Positions 47,658-56,603 of a stretch of 64,000 nucleotides of DNA are shown piece by piece. Position 1 is the first letter of the stretch, and the number at the start of each line of letters is the position of its first letter. This stretch comes from Bacillota bacterium. GTDB lineage: Bacteria; Bacillota; Clostridia; Lachnospirales; Lachnospiraceae. The notes under the pieces were generated by a model. It was not told where the DNA came from, made no database searches, and saw only the letters and a list, made by a program, of their open reading frames with translations. The DNA lies in NCBI GenBank assembly GCA_023437715.1, contig JAEZFK010000083.1, positions 1 to 64,000 on the forward strand, written 5' to 3'. Both the position numbers and the translations under genes were made by a program.

Positions 47658-49384
47658 ACAGGAAATCCCAATATGAGAAGTATCCGCAGATAAAAATTCA
47701 AAATTTTGAACATCAGGTATTTGCCGGGTACGGGGAAATCACAGAAGAATTAAAATCAAGGGTAAAACACACCCCCTTTGTTATGGTTGTGGACTGCTAT
47801 CCGGGGGTCAATGACGAAGAAGTGCTGGAAGCTCTTTCCCGGCTGGGTGCAGACCGCCTGGTGCAGACAGCAGATATTTTTAAAGAAGAAAAGGCGATCC
47901 GGGAACAGTTAAAATATCAGCTGACCGACGACCGTGTTTTTGGAAAGATGTATGCAGGAGAAATCCTGGATTTTATGGACATGGAGAAATTGTCAGAGGC
48001 CAGAGCAGAGGTGGCGGAGGCAAAAGGCTTTACGGTTGTCTATGGATTCGGCGCATCCCTGGTAGCCCGGGGGGACCTGCTGGTTTATCTGGATATGGCA
48101 AGGTGGGAGATTCAGCTCCGCTACCGCAAGGGCATGGGAAATTACCGGGCGGATAACGGGGATGAGGATATTTTAAGAAAATATAAAAGAGGATTTTTTG
48201 TGGAATGGAGAATCGCCGACAAGCACAAGGCACAGCTGTTTGAGCGCATAGACTATCTGATGGATACCAATAAGGCGGGAGAGCCAAAGATGATCAGCGG
48301 CAGGGCCTTTCTGGAGTCTCTGCGGGAAGCTGCCAGACGTCCGTTCCGCACAGTGCCCTATTTTGACCCGGGAGTATGGGGAGGGCAGTGGATGAAAGAG
48401 GTCTTAGGCCTGGATTCTTCCGAGGAGAATTATGCCTGGAGCTTTGACGGGGTACCGGAGGAAAACAGCCTGCTTTTTAACTTTGGCAAAGCAGTGGTGG
48501 AGGTCCCCGCCATGGACCTGGTGCTGTATCAGCCCAGGCAGCTATTGGGGGAACAGGTTTACGCCCGTTTCGGAGCGGAATTTCCCATCCGGTTCGATTT
48601 CCTGGATACCATGGGAGGCCAGAATCTGAGCTTTCAGGTACATCCCCTGACCGAATATATCAAAAAGCAGTTCGGCATGCAGTACACCCAGGATGAGAGC
48701 TATTATATTCTGGACGCAGAGGAAGACGCGGCGGTTTATCTGGGATTGAAAGAGGGCATTGACCGTGATGAGATGATGGAGGCATTAAAGGATGCCCAGG
48801 AAGGAAAATGCTCCTTTGACGCGGAGAAATACATCAACCGTTTTCCGGCGAAAAAGCACGATCATTTCCTGATTCCTGCGGGTACCTGCCACTGTTCCGG
48901 AAGCAATGCCATGGTACTGGAGATCAGCGCCACGCCTTATATATTCACTTTCAAGCTGTGGGACTGGGGACGTCTGGGGCTGGATGGAAAGCCCAGACCT
49001 ATCCATATTGAACATGGAAAGAATGTCATCCAGTGGGACAGAACCACAAAATGGGTGGAGGAAAATCTTGTCAACGCCTGCTATACGGTGAAAGAAGAGG
49101 ACGGATACTTAGAGGAGCATACAGGGCTTCATGAACTGGAGTTTATTGAGACCAGGCGCTACTGGCTGGACCGGCCGGCAGAGCTCAATACCATGGGCAC
49201 CGTTCACATGCTGAATCTGGTGGAAGGAAGTGCTGCGGTGGTGGAAAGCCCCTCAGGCGATTTTGAACCATATGAGGTCCACTATGCGGAAACCTTTATT
49301 GTTCCGGCCAGCGTGGGCGCATACCGGGTGAGGCCTGCAAAGGACCATGAAAGGATCGGTTTGATAAAGGCATATGTCAGATAA
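47648..49384 (+). CDS. Large phosphomannose isomerase (class I)-like protein with extra N-terminal domain
   Basis: 578 residues. The C-terminal 370 or so resemble class I mannose-6-phosphate isomerase: GGQNLSFQVHPLTEYIKKQFG carries the Gln and His zinc ligands, DESYYIL the Glu, and DHFLIPAGTCHCSGSNAMVLEIS the second His. The N-terminal 200 residues (HTPFVMVVDCYPGVNDEEVLEAL, VVYGFGASLVARGDLLVYLDMARWEIQLRY) have the look of a degenerate nucleoside-kinase-like P-loop domain without a clear Walker A. It probably isomerises the phosphosugar delivered by the upstream mannose-family PTS; the extra domain's role is unknown. It overlaps both neighbours by about 10 bases. Confidence 0.85.
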   Translation: MHINRKSQYEKYPQIKIQNFEHQVFAGYGEITEELKSRVKHTPFVMVVDCYPGVNDEEVLEALSRLGADRLVQTADIFKEEKAIREQLKYQLTDDRVFGKMYAGEILDFMDMEKLSEARAEVAEAKGFTVVYGFGASLVARGDLLVYLDMARWEIQLRYRKGMGNYRADNGDEDILRKYKRGFFVEWRIADKHKAQLFERIDYLMDTNKAGEPKMISGRAFLESLREAARRPFRTVPYFDPGVWGGQWMKEVLGLDSSEENYAWSFDGVPEENSLLFNFGKAVVEVPAMDLVLYQPRQLLGEQVYARFGAEFPIRFDFLDTMGGQNLSFQVHPLTEYIKKQFGMQYTQDESYYILDAEEDAAVYLGLKEGIDRDEMMEALKDAQEGKCSFDAEKYINRFPAKKHDHFLIPAGTCHCSGSNAMVLEISATPYIFTFKLWDWGRLGLDGKPRPIHIEHGKNVIQWDRTTKWVEENLVNACYTVKEEDGYLEEHTGLHELEFIETRRYWLDRPAELNTMGTVHMLNLVEGSAAVVESPSGDFEPYEVHYAETFIVPASVGAYRVRPAKDHERIGLIKAYVR

Positions 49385-50237
49385 AATTCGGGGTGAGAGA
49401 ATTCGCCTGGTGGCCGTGGATATGGACGGGACCGCCCTTAGGTCCGATGGGCAGGTGCCGCCGGGAACCATAGAAGCGCTGAAAAAGTGGATGGAAAACG
49501 GCGGTCTGGTGGTTCCGGCTTCAGGAAGAACATATGGATGGATTCCTCAGGAGATTCTGGAGCTGGGAGTGCCCTACGTCATATCCGGAAACGGGGCATC
49601 CGTCATTGATACGGGAACCGGGGAGTACATTTATGAAAGCAGAATCAGGCTTAAAGAGGGCCTGGTCCTCCTGAGCTATCTGCTGACGGAAAACGGCCAG
49701 TGTTACTTTCAGCAGGAAGACCGGTATTATGAAAGCGCTGACCGATGGGAGGAGATGGAGAGGAAACATCCCTATATGGTGTCGGCAGGTTTTTCCAGGA
49801 GAGAAAAGCTTACAGACCTGCTGGTATTTTTGGCAGATAAGGGAGAGGATATCCAGAAGATTGGCTTTATGGCCTTTGACGGGGAGGCGGAAAACCGGGT
49901 GATGGCTTGCGGAAAGCATTTCCCGGGCTTTACCGTTCTGAAAACGGGCCGGATGTGTCTGGAGTTTAACCGGAAGGGAACGTCCAAGGGAGAGGCCTTA
50001 AAATATTTATGCCATTGTCTCGGCATGGAGCCGGGGCAGGCGGCGGCCATTGGGGACAGTGAAAATGACGTGGAGATGCTTGCCTGGGCCGGAATGGGCG
50101 TGGCCATGGGGAATGCCCCGGCGGCGGTGAAAGAGGCGGCGGACTTTGTGACGAAGACAAATGACGAGGAGGGCGTGGCATGGGCATTGGAACGCATCCT
50201 TGAGGGAATATGGGAGAGGCCGGATGGCCTTGAATGA
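49374..50237 (+). CDS. HAD superfamily (Cof-type) phosphatase
   Basis: 287-residue HAD hydrolase of the Cof/YidA type. Motif I is VAVDMDGTALRSDG (about 13-26, nucleophile Asp), motif II VPASGRT, motif III Lys in KGTSKGEAL, and motif IV AIGDSENDVEMLAWAGMGVAMGNA (about 224-247), with the large C2B cap between. It dephosphorylates sugar phosphates or related metabolites and could guard against phosphosugar build-up from the PTS and isomerases. Overlaps the isomerase stop by 11 bases. Last gene, followed by a terminator. Confidence 0.92.
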   Translation: MSDKIRGERIRLVAVDMDGTALRSDGQVPPGTIEALKKWMENGGLVVPASGRTYGWIPQEILELGVPYVISGNGASVIDTGTGEYIYESRIRLKEGLVLLSYLLTENGQCYFQQEDRYYESADRWEEMERKHPYMVSAGFSRREKLTDLLVFLADKGEDIQKIGFMAFDGEAENRVMACGKHFPGFTVLKTGRMCLEFNRKGTSKGEALKYLCHCLGMEPGQAAAIGDSENDVEMLAWAGMGVAMGNAPAAVKEAADFVTKTNDEEGVAWALERILEGIWERPDGLE

Positions 50238-50243
50238 CAGAAA

Positions 50244-50277
50244 GAGGAGCTTTCTCCGTTTGGAGGAAGCTCCTTTT
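50244..50277 (+). terminator. Terminator after the HAD gene
   Basis: GGAGCTTTCTCC (50246-50257) and GGAGGAAGCTCC (50262-50273) form a 12-bp stem with a GTTT loop, followed by TTTT (50274-50277). Good Rho-independent terminator 8 bases after the stop. Confidence 0.87.
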
Positions 50278-50306
50278 GCTGTTGGGAGAGATATCATTCC
50301 ACCCTC

Positions 50307-50324
50307 TGTCATTTTTTAATGACA
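50307..50324. repeat. Palindrome upstream of the second PRD regulator
   Basis: TGTCATT-TTTT-AATGACA is a 7-bp inverted repeat nested inside a looser CATTCC/GGAATG pair. It lies 62 bases before the regulator start and is a candidate operator. Confidence 0.45.
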
Positions 50325-50385
50325 AGGAATGAATGGAAGGTTATACTTCTTTGGAGCATAATAAGACCAGAAGGAAAGTGATTGT

Positions 50386-52290
50386 ATGATACAGGATTTG
50401 ACACAAAAGCAGATACAGCTTTTAAACTGCCTGATTCATCAGGATAATGCCATTGATGGGGAAGAGCTGGCGAAACGGCTTGGAATCTCTTCCAGAACAG
50501 TGATGCGGTATCTTTCAGCCCTCAGTGAGGAGCTGAGAGCATTTGATGTGTCCATTTCCCGGAAAAGAGGACAGGGGTATGTGTTAGAGGGAAACAAGGC
50601 GGCATTAAAGCCCCTTCTTACCCAGAAGGAATATCGACAGAAGGATGGAGACAAGCGGATTCATGAGATGATTCTGGAAATCATCGACCGGGATGAGATC
50701 ACTATCGAAAAGCTCAGCGACCTCATGTTCCTAAGCCCCTCCACCTTGAATAAGATGACCGCTGATGTGAAGGAGTTTTTAGGAAGATACAGGCTGACCC
50801 TTGCGGGTAAGCCCTATTATGGCCTGTCCATTACGGGAGAGGAAACGGATATCCGCACTCTTTTGGGGGACATTGGCCTGGATTACTGCAACGCAAGGCT
50901 TGTGAACACAGGCATTTACAACATTTCCGAGGAAGAGCTTGACCGGACCGACGAACTGGTGTTTGGATACATTCAGGAATACGGAATGATAGTGGCGGAC
51001 ATGGATTTAAACAATTTAATTGCGAGAATCATCATCGCCCTTTCACGGAGCAGAAAAGGGCGCCGGATCACCGGGATGAAGCTTGGAGCCCCTGTTACCG
51101 GACATAACTATCAGATGATACGCTCCATTATGGAGGCTCTGGGAAAGGAGTTCCATATTGAGGTTGCGGAAGAGGAATGCTTCTATGTGATGGTGTGTTC
51201 CGGTTTTATGGGATATAACCTTAACCTTGAGGACACTGACGGCTGTGAGGAGATGCGCCGGTTTGTCAGCGATTTTCTGGCGGAGATTTCCCAGCTTACA
51301 GGGATTTCCTATGACCAGGATGAGAAGGTAATGAATGTCTTAAGCCTTCACTTAAAGGCCCTGATGCAGAGGGCTAAGGCCGGAAACTACTCGCCAAATC
51401 CCATTATCGGACAGATTAAAAACAGCTATCCGCTGGAGATGAATTATGCCATCCTGATGGCGCAGCGCTTTGAGGAGCGGTTCGGCGTCTCCATCAATGA
51501 GGATGAGATCGGCTATCTGACCGTTTATTTAGGGGTTTATGAGCCCCAGGCAGGAGAGCGGATTAAGGCGGTGATTCTCTGCAATTACGGAATCGGCACC
51601 TCTCAGATGATTCTGGAGAAAATTCAGAGTGAGGTTCAGAATATATTTATCTGCAGCGTATATCCGGTCCGGTATTTAAAGCTGGCCTTAGACCGGAAGC
51701 CGGATGTAATTATATCGGCGGTTCCTATCAAGGAGTATGAGGGAAATATTCCTGTAATCGTTTCCCATGATTTGCTGGGAGAGAAAGCCATTACCGGAAT
51801 TCAGGAGCAGATCTGGCAGAAGATCTATATTGAAAAGGAGTTAATGCGGTATTTTGACCCGGACTGCTTTGGACATATCTGTGCGGAGAACCGGTTCCAG
51901 GCCATTGAGAAGCTGGGGGCTATGCTGGAACAGAAGAAAGGCATTGGGAGCCAGGTAATAAGAGCAATAGAAAAGCGTGAAAGGATCAGCTCCACAGAGG
52001 TTGGAAACCTGGTGGCCGTGCCTCATGTGCTGATGCAGGGAGAATTTGCCTCCTGTATTGCCATCGGGATTTTGGATAATCCCGTCCAATGGGGAAGCGA
52101 GATGGTTCAGATGGTATTCCTGGCCTGTTTCAACCAGTCCGGAGACCAGTATGCCCGGATTTTCAGGACGCTGTACAAGGTGGTACACGCGGAGGAGCTG
52201 GTACGCCGCCTCATACAGGCTGATGATTTCTATGCATTTCAAAATATTATGTGCGGGAGAAGGCGTGATGATGACGAAGAAAGTAATTAA
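50386..52290 (+). CDS. PRD-containing transcriptional regulator (BglG/LicR/MtlR type)
   Basis: 634-residue PTS-controlled regulator. HTH at about 5-60 (LNCLIHQDNAIDGEELAKRLGISSRTVMRYLSALSEEL), second HTH-like region 90-135 (ITIEKLSDLMFLSPSTLNKMT), two PRDs (about 180-385) with His in VLSLHLKALMQRA, and an EIIB-like domain (about 395-475) whose Cys lies in VILCNYGIGTSQMILEKI. A C-terminal fructose-type EIIA domain (about 490-634) has its phospho-His in LVAVPHVLMQ. It directly precedes a fructose-type PTS whose IIA gene overlaps it by 23 bases, so it probably controls that operon. Related in architecture to the protein at 34097. Confidence 0.92.
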   Translation: MIQDLTQKQIQLLNCLIHQDNAIDGEELAKRLGISSRTVMRYLSALSEELRAFDVSISRKRGQGYVLEGNKAALKPLLTQKEYRQKDGDKRIHEMILEIIDRDEITIEKLSDLMFLSPSTLNKMTADVKEFLGRYRLTLAGKPYYGLSITGEETDIRTLLGDIGLDYCNARLVNTGIYNISEEELDRTDELVFGYIQEYGMIVADMDLNNLIARIIIALSRSRKGRRITGMKLGAPVTGHNYQMIRSIMEALGKEFHIEVAEEECFYVMVCSGFMGYNLNLEDTDGCEEMRRFVSDFLAEISQLTGISYDQDEKVMNVLSLHLKALMQRAKAGNYSPNPIIGQIKNSYPLEMNYAILMAQRFEERFGVSINEDEIGYLTVYLGVYEPQAGERIKAVILCNYGIGTSQMILEKIQSEVQNIFICSVYPVRYLKLALDRKPDVIISAVPIKEYEGNIPVIVSHDLLGEKAITGIQEQIWQKIYIEKELMRYFDPDCFGHICAENRFQAIEKLGAMLEQKKGIGSQVIRAIEKRERISSTEVGNLVAVPHVLMQGEFASCIAIGILDNPVQWGSEMVQMVFLACFNQSGDQYARIFRTLYKVVHAEELVRRLIQADDFYAFQNIMCGRRRDDDEESN

Positions 52291-52735
52291 GAAAGAATAT
52301 ATTTTTACAGGGATGGAATTTAAGAGTAAGGAAGAAGCGCTTCGCTCCATCGCAGAGCAGGCGGTAGGCTTAGGGCTGTGCCGGGATGTGGAGGGAACCT
52401 ATCAGGGCTTTCTGGAACGGGAGTCCCAGGGTCCTACCGGAATGGAGGACGGATTTGCAATCCCCCATACCCGCTGTGAATCCGTGGTTCAGACGGGAAT
52501 CATTGTGATGAAGTCAAAAAATGAACTGGAGTGGGAATCCTTTGACGGCAAGCCTGTTCACATGATGATCGCTTTGATCGTGCCGAAAGAAAATTACGGA
52601 AATGAGCACATTCAGATTCTGTCGTCCCTTTCAAGAATGCTGGTGAAACAGGAATTCCGGAATAAGCTCATGGCGTCTGATTCAGCCGGAGAGATTTATG
52701 AGGTCATTCATCAGGCGCTGTCGTTAAACGGATGA
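52268..52735 (+). CDS. PTS fructose-family IIA component
   Basis: 155-residue EIIA of the fructose/mannitol type. The active His sits in EDGFAIPHTRCESV (about residue 65); VIVMKSKNELEWESFDGKPVHMMIALIVPK and ILSSLSRMLVKQEFRNKL are family blocks. A longer frame exists, but ATG 52268, 8 bases after GGGAG, gives the normal family length. The start lies inside the 3' end of the regulator gene, showing coupling. It phosphorylates the IIB protein encoded next. Confidence 0.91.
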   Translation: MMTKKVIKKEYIFTGMEFKSKEEALRSIAEQAVGLGLCRDVEGTYQGFLERESQGPTGMEDGFAIPHTRCESVVQTGIIVMKSKNELEWESFDGKPVHMMIALIVPKENYGNEHIQILSSLSRMLVKQEFRNKLMASDSAGEIYEVIHQALSLNG

Positions 52736-52813
52736 GTTCCCTTTAAGAGGTTGGTTTTGCCGGGGACGCCCGGATGAAAAATATATAAAAATTATAAGAA
52801 AAGAGGAAAAATA

Positions 52814-53131
52814 ATGGCAAAGAAGAAATTAGTAGCATTGTGTGCATGTACCATGGGGCTGGCTCATACCTTTATGGCAGCTCAGGCCTTAGAGGATGCG
52901 GCTAAGGAGCTGGGCTACGACGTGAAGGTGGAGACCCAGGGGGCGGATGGAATCCAGAATGAGCTGACTCCGGCAGAAATTGCTGAGGCGGATATTATCA
53001 TCCATGCCGTTGCCATTGCGCCCCAGAACAATGAGCGCTTTGACGCCTACGATATTTATGAAATCGGCCTTCAGGATGCAATTAAGAACGCCAAGGGGAT
53101 TATTCAGGAAATTGAAAGCATGGAAGAGTGA
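52814..53131 (+). CDS. PTS fructose-family IIB component
   Basis: 105-residue EIIB with the fructose-type signature VALCACTMGLAHTFMAAQALE; the phosphocysteine is Cys12 (compare CPTGIAHTFMA). GYDVKVETQGADGIQNELTP and ADIIIHAVAI are also conserved. Ribosome binding site AAGAGGAAA is modest. It lies 78 bases after IIA and 35 before IIC. Confidence 0.94.
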   Translation: MAKKKLVALCACTMGLAHTFMAAQALEDAAKELGYDVKVETQGADGIQNELTPAEIAEADIIIHAVAIAPQNNERFDAYDIYEIGLQDAIKNAKGIIQEIESMEE

Positions 53132-53166
53132 AAATGACATTCGAGAGATAAGGGGGATTAAAGAAG

Positions 53167-54429
53167 ATGGCTATTACAAAGAGGAGTGCATTGACAGGAC
53201 AGGCAGAGAACAAAAATGCAGGCAGCACCAATAAGCCTGCGCAGCAGAAACCGGAGATTCAGGAGAAAAAAGGGATTTGGGATACGTTATCACGCCACGT
53301 AATGACCGGTATCAGCAACATGATTCCATTCCTGATCATGGGCGGACTGATTCTGGCGTTTTCACAGCTCATTCCATATGTGATTCTGGGCGTGGACCCG
53401 TCCATGGGCATTTTGGATGCCATGAACAGCGGAGCTTATGATGGATTTAACTTATTCCTTTTAAAATTTTCTGACTTATGTGCGAATTTCGGCGGAACGC
53501 TGTTCGGATTTGCGATTCCCATGTTTGCGGCCTTTATGGCTAATTCCATCGGCGGCAAGCTGGCTTTCCCCGCCGGTTTTATCGGCGGCCTGATGGCTAC
53601 CAAGCCAACTGCAGTTGTGAGCCTTGTAGACGGAACCTGGACAGCCGCATCACCCGTAGCTTCCACATTCTTAGGGGCCTTGATCATCGCCATTGCAGCC
53701 GGTTATTTTGTAAAATTCTTAAACCAGAAGATTAAAGTGAGCCACAATATGCTGGCATTTAAATCCACTTTCCTGATTCCCATGCTGGCAGCCGTGTTTG
53801 TCATGCTGGGCATGCATCTGGTGGTAACGCCTATTGGCGGAATGTTAAACAGCTTAATCAGGGCAGGGCTGTCTGCAGCAGGTAAGGCAGGGTCCTATGG
53901 ATACACCATTGCTCTTTCTGCAGCTACGGCCATTGACTTGGGCGGCCCCATCAACAAGGCGGCAGGATTCGTGGCACTTGGTTTTACTACCGACAAGGTA
54001 CTGCCCATTACCTCCCGTGTGGTTGCCATTGTGGTTCCCTCCTTTGGACTGGGGCTTGCGACCCTGATTGACCGTCTGGTAGTAAAGCGCCATGTGTTTG
54101 ACAAGCAGTTCTATCCCCAGGGGAAGACAGCCATGTTTCTGGCGCTGATGGGAATCTCCGAAGGAGCCATTCCCTTTGCTCTTGAAATGCCCAAGGTAAT
54201 CATTCCCTGTTACATGATCGGCGCCATCTGCGGCTCTCTTTCTGCTACCATGTTCGGTGCGGTGCAGTGGTTTCCGGAGTCTGCCGTATGGGCGTGGCCT
54301 CTTTGCCAGAACATTCCGGCCTATATCGCAGGAATCGTAATAGGTGCTGTAGTGACTGCTTTGCTGGTAATTTTTATCCGCAACAACATGATGTCGAAAG
54401 GCAAGCTGACGGTGGATTCCAACGACTGA
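53167..54429 (+). CDS. PTS fructose-family IIC permease
   Basis: 420-residue membrane component with about nine or ten hydrophobic segments after a polar N-terminus (1-35). VMTGISNMIPFLIMGGLILAFSQ (about 46-68), AFPAGFIGGLMA, AIDLGGPINKAAGFVALGF and LMGISEGAIPFALE are signature blocks of fructose-type EIIC; GGPxNK and EGAIPF contact substrate and phosphoryl transfer region. Fructose, mannose or a fructosyl/amino-acid conjugate could be the substrate; the peptidases downstream favour an unusual one. Confidence 0.93.
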   Translation: MAITKRSALTGQAENKNAGSTNKPAQQKPEIQEKKGIWDTLSRHVMTGISNMIPFLIMGGLILAFSQLIPYVILGVDPSMGILDAMNSGAYDGFNLFLLKFSDLCANFGGTLFGFAIPMFAAFMANSIGGKLAFPAGFIGGLMATKPTAVVSLVDGTWTAASPVASTFLGALIIAIAAGYFVKFLNQKIKVSHNMLAFKSTFLIPMLAAVFVMLGMHLVVTPIGGMLNSLIRAGLSAAGKAGSYGYTIALSAATAIDLGGPINKAAGFVALGFTTDKVLPITSRVVAIVVPSFGLGLATLIDRLVVKRHVFDKQFYPQGKTAMFLALMGISEGAIPFALEMPKVIIPCYMIGAICGSLSATMFGAVQWFPESAVWAWPLCQNIPAYIAGIVIGAVVTALLVIFIRNNMMSKGKLTVDSND

Positions 54430-54448
54430 TGAGACAGGAGATGGCAGA

Positions 54449-55534
54449 ATGGCATTTCATCTGAAAAACGGATGGCAGTTTATGGAACAGAAGGGTCTGG
54501 ATGGACTGCTGCTGGTATCCAGAGAAAATAAATTTTACACGGCAGGGCTTTACAGCGGAAGCGGCTATGTGCTGCTCACCAGAAAGGGCTGTTATGTCAT
54601 CGCAGATGGACGGTATTATGTTCAGCAAAAGGAACGGATGGCCGGAGCCCCTAAGGAAATGAATGCCAGGGTTTTGCTGGCGGACAAAACGTGGGGGTAT
54701 TTTGAGCACATAAACCGGATCGCAGAGGAAGAGTCTGTGGGACAGCTGGGCTTTGAGGCGGAGGCCGTCTCCTTTGCCCAGTACCAGAAGCTGAAAGCAG
54801 GCTTAAGGCCAGAGCTTGTACCTGTGTCTCCGGATTCCATCCGTATGGTGAAGACGGAAGATGAGATTTCCTGCATTTCCAGGGCCTGTGAGATCGCTGA
54901 CCGGGGATATTCCTATATCCTCGGTGAGATCAAGGCCGGAATGACGGAAAAGCAGGTGGAGAACCGCCTGATTTATTATATGAAGGAACTGGGAGCCCAG
55001 AAAGAGTCCTTTGATGTGATTGTTGCCAGCGGCATGAACGGCGCTATGCCCCATGCCAAGGCGGGCAATAAGGTCATTGAAGCCGGAGATTTTGTTACCA
55101 TGGATTTCGGCGTCCGGGTGGGCGAATACTGTTCTGATATTACCCGGACCGTTGCAGTACAACGGGTTGAGCCTGAGATGCGTCAGGTATACGATACCGT
55201 AAAAAAGGCCCAGGAGACGGCCATCCGTGCCATCCGTCCGGGGAAAAAGTGCAGCGACATCGACCGGGCGGCCAGAGAAGTGATTGAGAAGGCCGGATAC
55301 GGACCGGCATTTTCCCACAATCTGGGACACGGTCTGGGCATTGCCTGCCATGAAATGCCTGATTTCGCACCGGGAGACGAAAGGGTCCTGGTGCCCGGAA
55401 TGGTCATGACTGTGGAGCCTGGAATCTATCTGGAAGGGATGGGCGGCGTGCGCATTGAGGACGACGTGCTGGTTACGGAAGAGGGCTGCCGTCTGCTCAC
55501 GTCCTCGCCCAGAGAACTGACTGTTGTGGGATAA
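54449..55534 (+). CDS. M24 family Xaa-Pro aminopeptidase
   Basis: 361-residue creatinase/aminopeptidase P-fold protein. N-terminal creatinase-like domain about 1-125; catalytic pita-bread domain about 130-361 with the five metal ligands in MDFGVRVGEYCSDITRT (two Asp), HNLGHGLGIACHE (His), TVEPGIYLE (Glu) and VRIEDDVLVTEEG (Glu). It removes N-terminal residues before proline, in the cytoplasm. It lies 19 bases after the IIC gene and 13 bases before an M42 peptidase gene. A peptidase in a PTS operon suggests the imported compound carries an amino acid or peptide. Confidence 0.92.
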   Translation: MAFHLKNGWQFMEQKGLDGLLLVSRENKFYTAGLYSGSGYVLLTRKGCYVIADGRYYVQQKERMAGAPKEMNARVLLADKTWGYFEHINRIAEEESVGQLGFEAEAVSFAQYQKLKAGLRPELVPVSPDSIRMVKTEDEISCISRACEIADRGYSYILGEIKAGMTEKQVENRLIYYMKELGAQKESFDVIVASGMNGAMPHAKAGNKVIEAGDFVTMDFGVRVGEYCSDITRTVAVQRVEPEMRQVYDTVKKAQETAIRAIRPGKKCSDIDRAAREVIEKAGYGPAFSHNLGHGLGIACHEMPDFAPGDERVLVPGMVMTVEPGIYLEGMGGVRIEDDVLVTEEGCRLLTSSPRELTVVG

Positions 55535-55547
55535 GGAGTCTTGTTAT

Positions 55548-56603
55548 ATGGATAAGGAATTTTTAAAAGAATTATGTGAGGCTGGGGCAGTGGCATCCAA
55601 TGAACGCCAGATACGTGACGTGCTGCGGAAAAAGTGCATGCCCTATGCCCAGGAATTGGCCTATGACGGTCTGGGCAGCATCATCTTTACCCAGAGGGGA
55701 GAAGGCCCGTCGGTTCTTCTGGCCGCCCATATGGACGAGGTTGGATTTCTGGTGCGGTCCATTTCCAGCCAGGGGATGCTGATGGTCCTGCCTGTGGGAA
55801 ATGTGCGGACCTTTTCTAAGTTCATGCAGGAGGTGACGGTCACAACCACAGACGGCAGGGCGTATAAAGGAATATTAAACGCAGAGTATGACGGGGATAA
55901 GAAAGAGGCAGCAGGCCTGTATGTGGATCTTGGCCAGGACAGCTCCCAGGAGGTCATGGACCTTGGAGTGCGTCCAGGAGACATGGTCACCTTCTCTTCC
56001 GTTTTCCGGGAATATGAAAACGGCCGTTTTGCCGCCAGGGCCCTGGATGACAGGGCGGGCTGCTGGGTGATGGGAGAGCTGATGGAACGGATGTCCGGGA
56101 AGACTCATCCAAACCGTATCAGCTATGCCTTTACCAGCTCCGAGGAGGTGGGCACCAGAGGCGCAAGGACAGCGGCAAGAGTGGCGCTTCCCGACATCTG
56201 CATTGTATTGGATGCAGCCTGCAACAGCAGTGAGTTCGTCCGTGACCACACCAACAACCGGCAGATCGGAAAGGGGCCCATGATTGTCCACTATGATAAA
56301 ACCGTTGTAAGCAGCCGCGCTATGGTGGAGCTGGTGCGCCGGTCAGCAAGGGAGCTGGATATCCAGGTGCAGGACGATATGTTTTTAAACGGAGGAACCG
56401 ACGGCGGCGTGCTTCATCAGGACGGAACAGGACATCCTGCCGTAGTGCTTGGCATTCCTACGCGCTACGGTCATTCTCCCTATTCCATTGCATGCTACCG
56501 GGATATGGAGCAGATGGTGGACTTATTGGAGGGCCTGCTGATGAAGCTGGATAAAGAGGCCTGCAGGCAGATTGGATTTGAGGCGGAAATATATGAAATA
56601 TGA
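55548..56603 (+). CDS. M42 family aminopeptidase (glutamyl aminopeptidase/endoglucanase-like)
   Basis: 351-residue di-metal aminopeptidase. Ligands and catalytic residues: LLAAHMDEVGFLV (His, Asp), RALDDRAGCWV (bridging Asp), FTSSEEVGTRGA (catalytic Glu, metal Glu), IVLDAACNS (Asp) and GIPTRYGHSPYS (late His). M42 enzymes form dodecameric TET particles that trim short peptides. ATG 55548 is taken because AAGGAG lies 10 bases upstream; the frame extends to 55524 without a site. Overlaps the aminotransferase gene by 11 bases. Confidence 0.91.
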   Translation: MDKEFLKELCEAGAVASNERQIRDVLRKKCMPYAQELAYDGLGSIIFTQRGEGPSVLLAAHMDEVGFLVRSISSQGMLMVLPVGNVRTFSKFMQEVTVTTTDGRAYKGILNAEYDGDKKEAAGLYVDLGQDSSQEVMDLGVRPGDMVTFSSVFREYENGRFAARALDDRAGCWVMGELMERMSGKTHPNRISYAFTSSEEVGTRGARTAARVALPDICIVLDAACNSSEFVRDHTNNRQIGKGPMIVHYDKTVVSSRAMVELVRRSARELDIQVQDDMFLNGGTDGGVLHQDGTGHPAVVLGIPTRYGHSPYSIACYRDMEQMVDLLEGLLMKLDKEACRQIGFEAEIYEI

